Of a stretch of 64,000 nucleotides of DNA, positions 39,738 to 48,207 are shown piece after piece. The notes beneath the pieces were generated by a model. The model was not told the DNA's origin and did not search any database. It worked only from the letters and a program-made list of their open reading frames with translations. Position numbers and translations under genes: made by a program. Positions within the stretch are counted from its first letter, which is position 1, and every line of letters starts with the position of its first letter. Source of the stretch: an uncultured Bacteroidia bacterium (lineage in GTDB: Bacteria > Bacteroidota > Bacteroidia > Bacteroidales > UBA932); assembly GCA_902790635.1 (NCBI GenBank), contig CADASN010000001.1, forward strand, positions 62,001 to 126,000. The letters are read 5' to 3'.

Positions 39738-41213
39738 ATGAAATCGGACATCGTAGTCATCGGCGGAGGCGCGTCCGGCCTGATGGCGGCGTATCATGCC
39801 GCCCGGGCGCTCGTGGATGCGGGCCTGGATGCGCAGGTGACGGTGCTGGAGAAGATGCCGCGTCCTGCGCGCAAGGTGATGATCACAGGCAAGGGGCGTT
39901 GCAATTTCACGAACGTGAAGGATTGGAATGCCTTCTCCGGGCACATCCGCTCGAAGTCGAATTTCGTCAAGTCCGCTTTCTATAATTTTCCGTCTGAGGC
40001 GGTTGTGGACTGGTTCGAGGGCTTCGGCATGGCGACTGTCGTCGAGCGCGGCGACCGGGCCTTCCCGGCCTCGCACCATGCTTCCGACGTCGTCGATACC
40101 CTCGTCAATGCCTGCCATTCCCTCGGGGTCAAAATTGAAACCGAAGCTGAAGTAGCCAGTTTGACGCAAGAGCCTCGCGGCAGCTCCCCCCTGAAAACGT
40201 CCGGCTCCGCCGGACCCCTCCCATCTGACGATGGGCCCCTCCCTCTTATGATGCCGAGGGTGGCACATTTTTCCGGGGGGACTGCCGCCGAGGCTTCTTT
40301 TTGCGTCAAACTGACCGACGGACGCGAATGGAAGTGCCGGCGGGTGATCGTGGCGACGGGGGGATTGAGCTACCCGACGACGGGATCGACCGGCGACGGG
40401 CTGCGCTGGGCGGCGGAGCTGGGTCACCGGATCGTGCCGACCTTCCCGTCGCTGACGGCGCTCGTGCCAAAGGGCTATAAAGTTCAGGAAGACAAGGATT
40501 TGCATATTGACCGCAGTACGCCGCTCTCGGAGCTGGGTCAGGAGCTCTGCGGGGTGCAGCTCAAGAACGTTCAGCTGTCGCTGCAGATCGAAGGGACGGA
40601 GACGGACAGCGAGTTCGGCGACGTCGATTTCACCGACGGGGGACTGGAGGGTCCGGTGGGCTTTCAGTTGAGCCGCAAGGCCGTCAAGGCCCTCGTCAAC
40701 GGCTCCCGCGTCAGCCTGGTTCTTGACCTGAAGCCGGGCGTGAGCCTGACGGAGTTAACTGTCCGTGTCAAAGAACTTTGGGCGGAGATCGAAAAGGACC
40801 CGCGCTCGCGGGGCGTGCGCGAAAAGGAGCGCTGTCGTATCCTGCTGGGCAAGCTGATGCCGCGCGAACTCATTCCGGGTTTCCAGGCCATGCATCCCGA
40901 AATCATCACCCTGGAGCGGCGGGGAAGGGCCGACACCAAGGTCTGGGTGAACCTGGTCAGTATTGCCAAGGCGCTGAAAGCGTGGCAATTCGACATCGCC
41001 GGCTACGTCGGCTACGAGCGTGCGGTCGTCACAGCCGGCGGCGTGTCGACGGACGACTTCGTCGCCAAGACGATGGAGTCCCGGCTCGTGCCGGGACTCT
41101 ACCTCTGCGGCGAAGTGCTGGACATCGACGCCGACACCGGCGGCTACAACCTCCAGTTGGCCTTTTCGACCGGCGCTCTGGCCGGTCTGAATGCCGCGAA
41201 ATCATTGATCTGA
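39738..41213 (+). CDS. BaiN/HI0933-type NAD(P)/FAD-dependent oxidoreductase with in-frame insertion
   Basis: The 491-residue flavoprotein starts MKSDIVVIGGGASGLMAAYHAA (FAD dinucleotide motif) and has the family signature KVMITGKGRCNFTN near residue 46, VIVATGGLSYPTTGSTGDG near 207, and the C-terminal TAGGVSTDDFVAKTMESRLVPGLYLCGEVLD. The family is widespread, mostly of unknown substrate; BaiN acts in bile acid metabolism. Residues about 145-190, between EAEVASL and FCVKLTDGREWKCRRVIVATG, are extra and are encoded by DNA carrying the 72-bp repeat. It starts directly after the GH127 stop codon. Confidence 0.9.
   Translation: MKSDIVVIGGGASGLMAAYHAARALVDAGLDAQVTVLEKMPRPARKVMITGKGRCNFTNVKDWNAFSGHIRSKSNFVKSAFYNFPSEAVVDWFEGFGMATVVERGDRAFPASHHASDVVDTLVNACHSLGVKIETEAEVASLTQEPRGSSPLKTSGSAGPLPSDDGPLPLMMPRVAHFSGGTAAEASFCVKLTDGREWKCRRVIVATGGLSYPTTGSTGDGLRWAAELGHRIVPTFPSLTALVPKGYKVQEDKDLHIDRSTPLSELGQELCGVQLKNVQLSLQIEGTETDSEFGDVDFTDGGLEGPVGFQLSRKAVKALVNGSRVSLVLDLKPGVSLTELTVRVKELWAEIEKDPRSRGVREKERCRILLGKLMPRELIPGFQAMHPEIITLERRGRADTKVWVNLVSIAKALKAWQFDIAGYVGYERAVVTAGGVSTDDFVAKTMESRLVPGLYLCGEVLDIDADTGGYNLQLAFSTGALAGLNAAKSLI
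40195..40266 (-). repeat. 72-bp palindromic repeat, copy B, in frame within a second flavoprotein gene
   Basis: This copy is in reverse orientation relative to copy A at 29174-29245 and differs at 2 of 72 positions. It is read in the opposite strand sense, yet the host frame stays open, giving the peptide region around TSGSAGPLPSDDGPLP. Confidence 0.9.
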
Positions 41214-41249
41214 GCAATCCTCCCCGGCTTCTTTGAAAAACCGGATAAA

Positions 41250-41275
41250 ATGCTATATTTGTGGAAATATAGCAT
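41250..41275. promoter_or_regulatory. Perfect inverted repeat overlapping the promoter of the 11-gene signalling cluster
   Basis: ATGCTATATTT at 41250-41260 and AAATATAGCAT at 41265-41275 are perfect 11-base arms around GTGG. The left arm contains the -7 box TATATTTG (41254-41261). The first gene starts 17 bases further on. Position over the core promoter favours a repressor operator; a hairpin at the mRNA 5' end is the alternative. Confidence 0.65.
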
Positions 41276-41292
41276 GAAACCACATAAGCATT

Positions 41293-41685
41293 ATGAGACA
41301 ATGGACCCGTCTGGTCATCGATGTGGACTACCATCCCTGTGACCCTGGTATGAATAATTGGTTTTGTGAACGGACCGCGTATGCGAAATCCGACCTGAAG
41401 GTTGGTATGCCGCTCCGGTACAAGGATCCCGGCGAGCTGTTCGGGGGGATCCGGTTGCTGGAGCTGACGGACGAAGGCGTGGTACTGGCGTATGGCGATC
41501 ATCAATACGGCCTGAGCCTGGACTATCCCTATGGACCGCTGGATCAGGCCGGGCGGGATTATACCGAGTTTGAACTGAACGTCTACCTGGAGGGACAGCC
41601 GGATGAAGACGTGGAGGAAATCGAACAAGACTGCCTGCCGGACGAACCGGAAGATGACGACGGGCGCTGGGATGCTTATGTATAA
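41293..41685 (+). CDS. Unknown acidic protein, first gene of the signalling cluster
   Basis: A 130-residue soluble protein without signal peptide or membrane helix. The first 100 residues look like a compact beta-rich domain (TRLVIDVDYHPCDPGMNNWF, VGMPLRYKDPGELFGG, GDHQYGLSLDYPYGPL), and the end is strongly acidic (EDVEEIEQD, DEPEDDDGR). I do not recognise the family. It lies 17 bases behind the inverted-repeat promoter and 10 bases before the next gene, so it is very likely expressed with the kinase-AAA-FHA genes. Confidence 0.6.
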   Translation: MRQWTRLVIDVDYHPCDPGMNNWFCERTAYAKSDLKVGMPLRYKDPGELFGGIRLLELTDEGVVLAYGDHQYGLSLDYPYGPLDQAGRDYTEFELNVYLEGQPDEDVEEIEQDCLPDEPEDDDGRWDAYV

Positions 41686-41695
41686 AACAGTTCCT

Positions 41696-42277
41696 ATGAA
41701 AAGAGCATTGAAAAAGATCATCTCGAACGTGGACCGGATGCGCAAGTATGCGCAAAATCAGGAGATCTACAAAAACGTACCGCTGGCGGAGGAGACCCTG
41801 GTGATGCTGGAGCAACTGGACGATCCGGAAGAGGGCCCGCTGGGCAAGGCCTATGCGTGTCATGCCATCCTGGAGCAGGTCCCCGAATACGACACACCCC
41901 GCCTGGCGCTGAAGCTGTTGCGCCGGGAGCTCGCCTGGCTGAATGAATCCACGGAGAAAAGCGACTGGTTGCTTGCCGGGAACATCGAGGCGGATATCGC
42001 CCGGCTGGAAGCGTACATCGACATGGACGGCCTGTCGGTGGACGAGTTCTGCAGCAAGTATGGCCGTCATTTGCGCTTCGATCCCGTGGAGCGTACGCAG
42101 AAGTGGGAAGAAATCTATCTCGAGGTCGAAGAGGAATGCGCCCGCCGCTTGAAAGGAGTGCCCCGCGGGATGGGTTTCTGCTTCCCGTATTGGGCGGCCC
42201 GGCGTGACGTGCTCAGCAAATACGGGATCGACTGGAAGTCCCCCCATATGCTGAATCCCCGTGTACTCTTTGATTAA
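41696..42277 (+). CDS. Unknown helical protein of the signalling cluster
   Basis: A 193-residue, largely helical, charged protein with no signal or membrane segment. The start MKRALKKIISNVDRMRK at 41696 was chosen because it lies 10 bases after the preceding stop; the open frame extends upstream through that gene. Regions such as DDPEEGPLGKAYACHAILEQ and LRRELAWLNESTEKSDW suggest a helical bundle. No recognised domain. It is followed after 12 bases by the TerB/Sel1 gene. Confidence 0.6.
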   Translation: MKRALKKIISNVDRMRKYAQNQEIYKNVPLAEETLVMLEQLDDPEEGPLGKAYACHAILEQVPEYDTPRLALKLLRRELAWLNESTEKSDWLLAGNIEADIARLEAYIDMDGLSVDEFCSKYGRHLRFDPVERTQKWEEIYLEVEEECARRLKGVPRGMGFCFPYWAARRDVLSKYGIDWKSPHMLNPRVLFD

Positions 42278-42289
42278 ACATTTCATGCT

Positions 42290-44185
42290 ATGACAGTTAG
42301 TTTGAGAACACTTGCGGCCATCTATTACTTTGCCCACAGACTGTGCCATATGGACGGAGATCTGCAAGGCGAAGAGACGGATGTTGTGTTTGATTTCCTG
42401 GAGTCATTCAGGGAAATGACTGATGAAAATCTCGAAAAAATCTTCGCCCTTGCGGACGATTTGGATGATGAGACGGCCCTGGCGCTGATCGACAAGCTGG
42501 ATGACGACGGCAAGAAGCAGGTGGGCGAATTCTTCTTGAAACTCATTTCTGCTGACGGCTTGATCAGCGAAGAGGAAGAGGACCTGTTCAATCAGATCAA
42601 GGAACGATGCGGCCTGCAGGCCTCGGTGTTCGACAGCGATGCCTTCTGGCAAAGGCTGTGGAATGCTGAACCGAAAGACAGCGGGACGGAGGAGGAAGAG
42701 GTGGTAAAGGTGGTAGAGGATGATGAGAAGGTAGATGATGTAAAGGTGGTAGAGTGGGTAGAGGTGGAAGAGGAGGAATCCGAAGAAGATGCAGGGGAGG
42801 AAGCGGGCGATGCGATCATCCCGGCCTTCCTGGTGGTCAATTACAACGGTGTCGGCACCATGCAGCAGAGTGAACACGAGGACTGGTCCACCCTGGGCGA
42901 TGAACTTGCCTCCTGGATCCAGGCCAGGCGCGTGGAGGTGGTGCGTTTCACCCCGCCGCTCAATGCGATTTCCGAGAAACTGAACCTCCTGGGGCGCCAC
43001 CTGGTCTTTATGATTGCCCGGGGCCAAATAGACATGACCGTGGGCGACAACATGCCTGCGACCATCCTTTACGGCGCCGGCGAGCCCCTCTACGGCGACA
43101 TCGTTTTCGCCCTGGAGACGGACGGGGACTACGAGATTGAAGGTTTCCGTACCTTCAGCTTGTTCCAGGAGGCCATGCAGGCCATCAACGAGGCTGTGGA
43201 CGGTCTGATCGAGTTGCCCGACGTGACGTTCGGCGGGCAAGAGGAAGAAACGGAGGAGGAAGTCTGGCCGGATGAAGCCGACGGCGTGCCCTACAATATG
43301 GATTGGGAGACGATCCATGATATGTTTGACGAAGAGGATCAGGCGGTGGGGCTGGCCGCCCTGCACGGGGATGCTGCCGCGCTTGCGAAGTATGCCCGGA
43401 TGTATCGGGAGAACCATAGTTATTACGAGAGCCTGCTTGAGATTCAGGAGACTGACTGGGAAGCATACGCCGAAGAGTATAATTTGGGCAGGACCCTTTA
43501 TTTGGAAGAAAAATATGAAGAAGCCATCCCGCACTTCTTGAAAGCGGCTAAGCGCGGGAATGAGTATGCGATGTTTGCTTTGGGCCTGTGCTGGGATGAA
43601 CTCAATGATTATTCCGGGGACAGGTCGGAGGACGAATGCCTGCTCGGGGAGTTTGAATGGTATTTGAAGGCGGCGGTCAATCAGCATCCGGAGGCTCACT
43701 ACAAAATTGGCGCAGCCTACTATAAAGGCTGGGTTCCTGATGAAGAAGGAACCTTTGAGTCTGATGAGAAGGATTACGAATCCGCTGCATTCTGGTTCCA
43801 CCAAGGGGTCGTGCTGGAGGATTCGGATTGTGCCAATCACCTGGCCTCGATGTACCAGGATGGGGAAGGCGTGGAAAAAGACGAAGTCAAGGCGGTCGAA
43901 TTGTATCGGAAAGCTCTGGAATTCAATCCTGACAATTTCATTGCGCAGTTCAATCTGGGTCTTTGTTACGAGAAGGGACGCGGCATCCCCGCTTCCGACG
44001 ACGAGGCCGCGAAATGGTTCTGGAAGGCAAAAGACAAATTCAACGAGGCAAAATCCCGTTATGCCATGATTCGTTACGACCAGAATCCCGGCGACAGCAC
44101 TGCCATCGCCTTACTGAAAGAAGCGGCCGCGCATTACAGCTATTCAGCAAGGGATGCCCTCGACCAACTCGGAATCAAGTATTGA
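42290..44185 (+). CDS. TerB-like and Sel1-repeat protein with acidic linker
   Basis: The 631 residues divide into four parts. Residues 5-115 are helical and TerB-like, with two acidic motifs (MDGDLQGEETDVVFDF and SADGLISEEEEDLF) like the metal-linked TerB fold. Residues 131-171 form an E/V/D-rich linker. Residues 175-310 are an unknown alpha/beta domain (AFLVVNYNGVG to AINEAVDGLIEL). Residues 345-631 hold Sel1/TPR-type repeats (for example YMFALGLCWDEL-like and HLASMYQDGEGVEKDEVKAVELY). Such proteins are usually scaffolds in stress or conflict modules. It starts 12 bases after its neighbour and ends 2 bases before the zinc-ribbon gene. Confidence 0.75.
   Translation: MTVSLRTLAAIYYFAHRLCHMDGDLQGEETDVVFDFLESFREMTDENLEKIFALADDLDDETALALIDKLDDDGKKQVGEFFLKLISADGLISEEEEDLFNQIKERCGLQASVFDSDAFWQRLWNAEPKDSGTEEEEVVKVVEDDEKVDDVKVVEWVEVEEEESEEDAGEEAGDAIIPAFLVVNYNGVGTMQQSEHEDWSTLGDELASWIQARRVEVVRFTPPLNAISEKLNLLGRHLVFMIARGQIDMTVGDNMPATILYGAGEPLYGDIVFALETDGDYEIEGFRTFSLFQEAMQAINEAVDGLIELPDVTFGGQEEETEEEVWPDEADGVPYNMDWETIHDMFDEEDQAVGLAALHGDAAALAKYARMYRENHSYYESLLEIQETDWEAYAEEYNLGRTLYLEEKYEEAIPHFLKAAKRGNEYAMFALGLCWDELNDYSGDRSEDECLLGEFEWYLKAAVNQHPEAHYKIGAAYYKGWVPDEEGTFESDEKDYESAAFWFHQGVVLEDSDCANHLASMYQDGEGVEKDEVKAVELYRKALEFNPDNFIAQFNLGLCYEKGRGIPASDDEAAKWFWKAKDKFNEAKSRYAMIRYDQNPGDSTAIALLKEAAAHYSYSARDALDQLGIKY
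42684..42804 (+). repeat. Purine-rich coding tract with in-frame direct repeat
   Basis: The linker of the TerB/Sel1 protein is encoded by a stretch almost free of C. GTAAAGGTGGTAGAG occurs at 42704-42718 and again at 42740-42754, exactly 36 bases apart, so recombination between copies would remove 12 codons without a frameshift. Confidence 0.7.
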
Positions 44186-44187
44186 TT

Positions 44188-45084
44188 ATGGAAGAAGCCG
44201 AAATCAGGATTCGCGAGCGCATTGCGGAGAGGCCCGCGCAGGAAAGAATTGTCCGTGACGGTGACGTCTGTCCGCACTGCGGGGCGGTCCTGGACAAGGA
44301 ATACGAATGGTGCCCGGTCTGCGGGACCAAACTGGTGGACTGGTGCACCTTCTGCGGCGCCCCGATGTTGCCGGACGACGTGGACTGCCCCGAGTGCGGC
44401 ATGCCCGCCGAAGGCGTGGTCTGTCCCGATTGCGGCATCCGCAATTACCGCGCGTTCTGCCGGCAGTGCGGCCAGCCGCTGTCCCTTGCCGCCCGGCGTG
44501 CGGTCGAGAAGGCGAAACAGGACCCGAAGGTGCTGGAAGCGGCACGCCTGCTGGTGAAGGTCTCGCAACTGGAGGCGGAGCTTGACGGCGCCTTGCCCGG
44601 GAGTGACGCGGGCGTAGGTCCGGCTGAGCCCACGGAAGGGGAGGCGTGGCTGAAGGAAATGATGGCCAAGGTGGGCTTCACGCCGGCCGAAAGGCCGAAA
44701 GTGACGCAGCGCCAGGTAGGCCGGAGCCGCGAGGAGGTTCTTGCAGAGTACAAGAAGGCGGTTGAAGAGGCCGACCGGCTGCTGGCGGAGATGCTCCCGC
44801 CGGCCGGCGCCACGCCCCAGGAGCAGCGCAATTACTATACGGCACGGAAGGTGGCCGTGATGGAAGTGACGGAAGAGCGGTGGTACGGCGTCAAATACGA
44901 GGACTCCATGGGTTGGATCTGCAACCGCTGCCAGGTGATTCACAACGATCCGTCGGAATGTGCCGTCCGGGAATTCGGCGGACGGTGGATCACCACCACC
45001 AAGTATCGGGTCGTGGATGCCGGGACCGAAGGCGCGCAGTGCTTCGTGGACAAGGTGGAAAAGAAAGTATATAAAAGACAATAG
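44188..45084 (+). CDS. Zinc-ribbon protein of the signalling cluster
   Basis: The 298-residue protein has six CxxC knuckles at Cys28/31, 42/45, 53/56, 67/70, 79/82 and 91/94, enough for three zinc ribbons of the double-zinc-ribbon kind, then a charged helical middle (about residues 100-230). A C-terminal region with CNRC near residue 256 and a tryptophan- and tyrosine-rich beta part follows. No enzymatic motif is visible; adaptor function is likely. The ATG at 44188 lies 2 bases after the previous stop; the frame extends upstream but within that gene. The kinase follows after 3 bases. Confidence 0.7.
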   Translation: MEEAEIRIRERIAERPAQERIVRDGDVCPHCGAVLDKEYEWCPVCGTKLVDWCTFCGAPMLPDDVDCPECGMPAEGVVCPDCGIRNYRAFCRQCGQPLSLAARRAVEKAKQDPKVLEAARLLVKVSQLEAELDGALPGSDAGVGPAEPTEGEAWLKEMMAKVGFTPAERPKVTQRQVGRSREEVLAEYKKAVEEADRLLAEMLPPAGATPQEQRNYYTARKVAVMEVTEERWYGVKYEDSMGWICNRCQVIHNDPSECAVREFGGRWITTTKYRVVDAGTEGAQCFVDKVEKKVYKRQ

Positions 45085-45087
45085 CTG

Positions 45088-48000
45088 ATGGCGGACAAGG
45101 ACAATCTCAGGAAAAAGCTGGAGGGTGCCCTCCGGGGCGGTGCCCCCGCGCCGGATCCGCAAAAGACGGCCGCGGCCCCGCAAAAGACCGCCGTGGCCCC
45201 GCAGAGAACGGCTGCCGCACCGGTCAGGGCAGTTCCTCCCGGTGGGACTGTTCCTTCGGGTCGGTACAACCCCGGCGAGACGATCCGGTCGGGCGGCAAG
45301 ACCTACACGGTGGAGAAACTGCTCGGCAGCGGTGCGGAAGGGGATATCTATGTCGTGACCGACCGCAGGCGCCGCTATGCCCTCAAACTCTGCCATCCGG
45401 GCTTCTATACCAACATGCAGGTGCTGCCTTGCCTGCAGTCGCTGAACGGCAGGGGCTTCATCACGGATATCATCGATTATGGCGACGACTTCGAACTGCT
45501 GGAATACATCCCCGGGGGAAGCGCCGCCTCGGCCGGGATCAAGGGCAACCCCCAGGCCATCCTGGCGATTGCCCTGAAGACGGCCCGTGCGCTGGACGAG
45601 CTGCACAAGGCCGGCGTGATTCACAAGGATGTCAAGCCGGCCAATATCCTCATCAAGGACACGAACAGCTGGGATAGCGTGCTGTGCGACTTCGGTATCG
45701 CGGACCTCATCGACAAAGACGGCAAGAGTGCCACCCAGCAGCTGCGGACCCCGATCTATGCGGCGCCGGAAGTGTACACCGACACCGTCACCATCGGGGA
45801 GAAGACCTATATCGAACTCACGCCCAAAGCCGATTTCTATTCGCTGGGCATGACCATCCTGTCGCTTTGGATGGGCGAAGGTGCCTTCCTCCCGCAGGAG
45901 CGGAAGGTGGCCCTCGACAAGGCCAAGGGTCGCATCGCCGTGCCGCCGGATATGCCCGACCCGCTCGCGAAGATCTGCCGCGGCCTGCTGATCCGCCATC
46001 CGGCCAAGCGCTGGGACCTGGATAAGATCGTGCGCACGATAAACGGTGAAGACGTGCCCGTGGAGGAGGACGAGATCATCGAGGACCTGAATATCGTCTA
46101 CAGTGCCTCCGCACACTTGACGGCCAATACGCCGGAAGAACTGGCCGCCTGCATGGCTGAGGACCGGGACCTGGCCGTCAAATACCTCTATCGCGGACAG
46201 ATTGAGAGATGGCTCAGACCCTATCCGGAGCTGGCCATGGAGATCCAGGATATCGTCGAGAAACGCTATCCAAAAGATCAGATGACCGGCCTGGTTGCCG
46301 CTATGTTCGTCTTGAATCCGGGAACGTCTTTCCCGTTAGACGGTATCGACCGGGAGACGGGGGAAGCCTTGCATGTAGATGCCTTGACGCTTAAGGATGT
46401 CAGCAATTTCTGCCACCGGGCCGTTCCGGATTCCACTACGTCCGTCGGTATTGCCTCCGATTCTTTTATGGAGTGGGTGCGCGTCCGTGACAAGGCGCTT
46501 TCCGCAGCTCTTCCGGCAGGCGACCTGGATCCTTCCTCCTACATGCTGCGCGTGCAGACCATCGACCCGCTGTCGGACATCGCGCTGCGCAACGACCCGG
46601 ACGATCCCGACTATGCGATGACGCAGGAGGGCATCGGGCGCTTCCTGAACAAGGTGTACACCATCTTCTGGTGCCATTGCGGCGGCGATGTCGACGTGCT
46701 CTCCGAGAAATGGAGCAAACCGGAATATGCCCCGTGGAACCGTTACATCCCGAAGACTACCGTGGCCAATGTCGCGCTCAGTTTCCTGGCGCCTGAAATC
46801 TTCCATTACATCCCCTGCTTCTTTGACACGAAAGGGCAGCGTTTCAACCAGCAGCGGTCCTGGTTTGTCCATTGCACCGACAGAGACAACGACGACTATC
46901 TCAAAAAGGCAGGCCCCAAGGATGATATTTCCCGGGCGCAGTTTGCCTGGATGAAGGTGATCAAGGGCTTTGGCGTCACGCCGGAATATGAATTCGTGGA
47001 CAGCGGCAAAAAGGTTACGACGCTGGAAGAACTCTTCAAATTCAATAAAAAGACCCTCAAGACGGAGTTTGACGATCGCGGCCTGCGCGGCTGGCTGGCC
47101 GTGCAACACCAGGAGGATCCGAATGCCGACCTCTCCGAGATATTTGCTTATGAGAGCCTGCTGCTGGACTACCTCGAGGACATCAGCAGGATCGATGACG
47201 AGAATGAGGCGGTACTGCGCTTCGTCGAGGCCGAGGATGAAGCAAAGGAGATCCTTTCGTCCGGCAAGGCCCGCATCCGCAGGCTGAACTTCCGGAGCAC
47301 GCTGCAGTTTATCCTGACCCTGCTTCTGGCCGCGCTCCCGGCCCTGGTCCTGTTGGCGATGCTGGTATTCTCGATCATCGAGAATCCACTCATGGATGTG
47401 TCGGGATTCCACCTGGAGCGCTTCGTCTGGGTGCTGGGAATCGTCTTTGCCGGCATCATCTTCTTCACTTCGGAATCCGAGGGCTGCCTCGTCCCGATCA
47501 TCGGCGGAGGCATCGCTGCGTTTGTCCTGGCGCTGCTGGTCCGCTTCCTGGGCAAGTTCATCCTGTACATCTTCGCGCTCGTCGTGCTGGTCGTCCTGGT
47601 GTTCTTCAGTATCAAGACGCTTTTCTCCCCGAGCTCCTACGCCCGCAAGGCCCGGAAGTTCACCAAACCCGGTTTCGACGAAGAAATCCTGGAGCCGCTC
47701 TATTATGCTTTCAGCGACGAGACTTCGTTCGATTCTTCGCTCAACGGAGCGTTCAACGACGATGAGATCGACGGGTGGCGGGACGACCTGAAGCGGCGCC
47801 GTCGCAATATGTTCATCTTCATCGGCATGGTCTGGGTGCTGCTTGCATTCAGCCTGCTGGTGCCGAAAAGCGAGCGTTTCGGGCGCTTCTCTGCTCCGCT
47901 GCTGGAGTGGATCGCTCCCGCCCGGGAGGAGCCGGTGCCGGATCTGCTTCAGTTCGGGAGCCTGGAGCCGGACAGCAGGGGAGAAGACGTGCTGGCCCTG

Positions 48001-48207
48001 CAGCAGTACCTGAAAGATGCGGGCTACCTGAAGGGAACGGCGGACGGTATCTACGGCAAGGGCACGCGGCAGGCGGTCTCGGCTTTCCAGAAAGCCAATG
48101 GCCTGCCCCAGACGGGGATCGCCGACGCCGGGACCGTGCAACTGATCAACAAACTGGCTGCGGAAGCAGCCGCAAAGAGCAAGGAGGAACAGGGAAATGA
48201 CTTGTAA
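45088..48207 (+). CDS. Membrane Ser/Thr protein kinase with C-terminal peptidoglycan-binding-like domain
   Basis: This is a 1039-residue Hanks-type kinase. Residues 18-60 are an Ala/Pro/Lys linker with repeated PQKTAAAP-like units. The kinase domain (about 72-330) shows the glycine loop LGSGAEG, ALKLC with the ATP lysine near 100, the catalytic loop HKDVKPANILI near 178 and CDFGIADL near 200, so all key residues are present. A long soluble part follows to about 735, then four hydrophobic helices (about 740-850), another near 908-928, and a peptidoglycan-binding-domain-like end (about 958-1024: LQQYLKDAGYLKG, DGIYGKGTRQAVSAFQ). It probably senses the envelope and phosphorylates the FHA or AAA neighbours. 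It overlaps the AAA gene by 11 bases. Confidence 0.88.
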   Translation: MADKDNLRKKLEGALRGGAPAPDPQKTAAAPQKTAVAPQRTAAAPVRAVPPGGTVPSGRYNPGETIRSGGKTYTVEKLLGSGAEGDIYVVTDRRRRYALKLCHPGFYTNMQVLPCLQSLNGRGFITDIIDYGDDFELLEYIPGGSAASAGIKGNPQAILAIALKTARALDELHKAGVIHKDVKPANILIKDTNSWDSVLCDFGIADLIDKDGKSATQQLRTPIYAAPEVYTDTVTIGEKTYIELTPKADFYSLGMTILSLWMGEGAFLPQERKVALDKAKGRIAVPPDMPDPLAKICRGLLIRHPAKRWDLDKIVRTINGEDVPVEEDEIIEDLNIVYSASAHLTANTPEELAACMAEDRDLAVKYLYRGQIERWLRPYPELAMEIQDIVEKRYPKDQMTGLVAAMFVLNPGTSFPLDGIDRETGEALHVDALTLKDVSNFCHRAVPDSTTSVGIASDSFMEWVRVRDKALSAALPAGDLDPSSYMLRVQTIDPLSDIALRNDPDDPDYAMTQEGIGRFLNKVYTIFWCHCGGDVDVLSEKWSKPEYAPWNRYIPKTTVANVALSFLAPEIFHYIPCFFDTKGQRFNQQRSWFVHCTDRDNDDYLKKAGPKDDISRAQFAWMKVIKGFGVTPEYEFVDSGKKVTTLEELFKFNKKTLKTEFDDRGLRGWLAVQHQEDPNADLSEIFAYESLLLDYLEDISRIDDENEAVLRFVEAEDEAKEILSSGKARIRRLNFRSTLQFILTLLLAALPALVLLAMLVFSIIENPLMDVSGFHLERFVWVLGIVFAGIIFFTSESEGCLVPIIGGGIAAFVLALLVRFLGKFILYIFALVVLVVLVFFSIKTLFSPSSYARKARKFTKPGFDEEILEPLYYAFSDETSFDSSLNGAFNDDEIDGWRDDLKRRRRNMFIFIGMVWVLLAFSLLVPKSERFGRFSAPLLEWIAPAREEPVPDLLQFGSLEPDSRGEDVLALQQYLKDAGYLKGTADGIYGKGTRQAVSAFQKANGLPQTGIADAGTVQLINKLAAEAAAKSKEEQGNDL

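Noticed and set aside
29174..40266. The 72-bp repeats as ends of one insertion sequence or composite transposon
   Set aside because: The 11 kb between them holds ordinary housekeeping genes, no transposase is present, and both copies lie inside intact reading frames.
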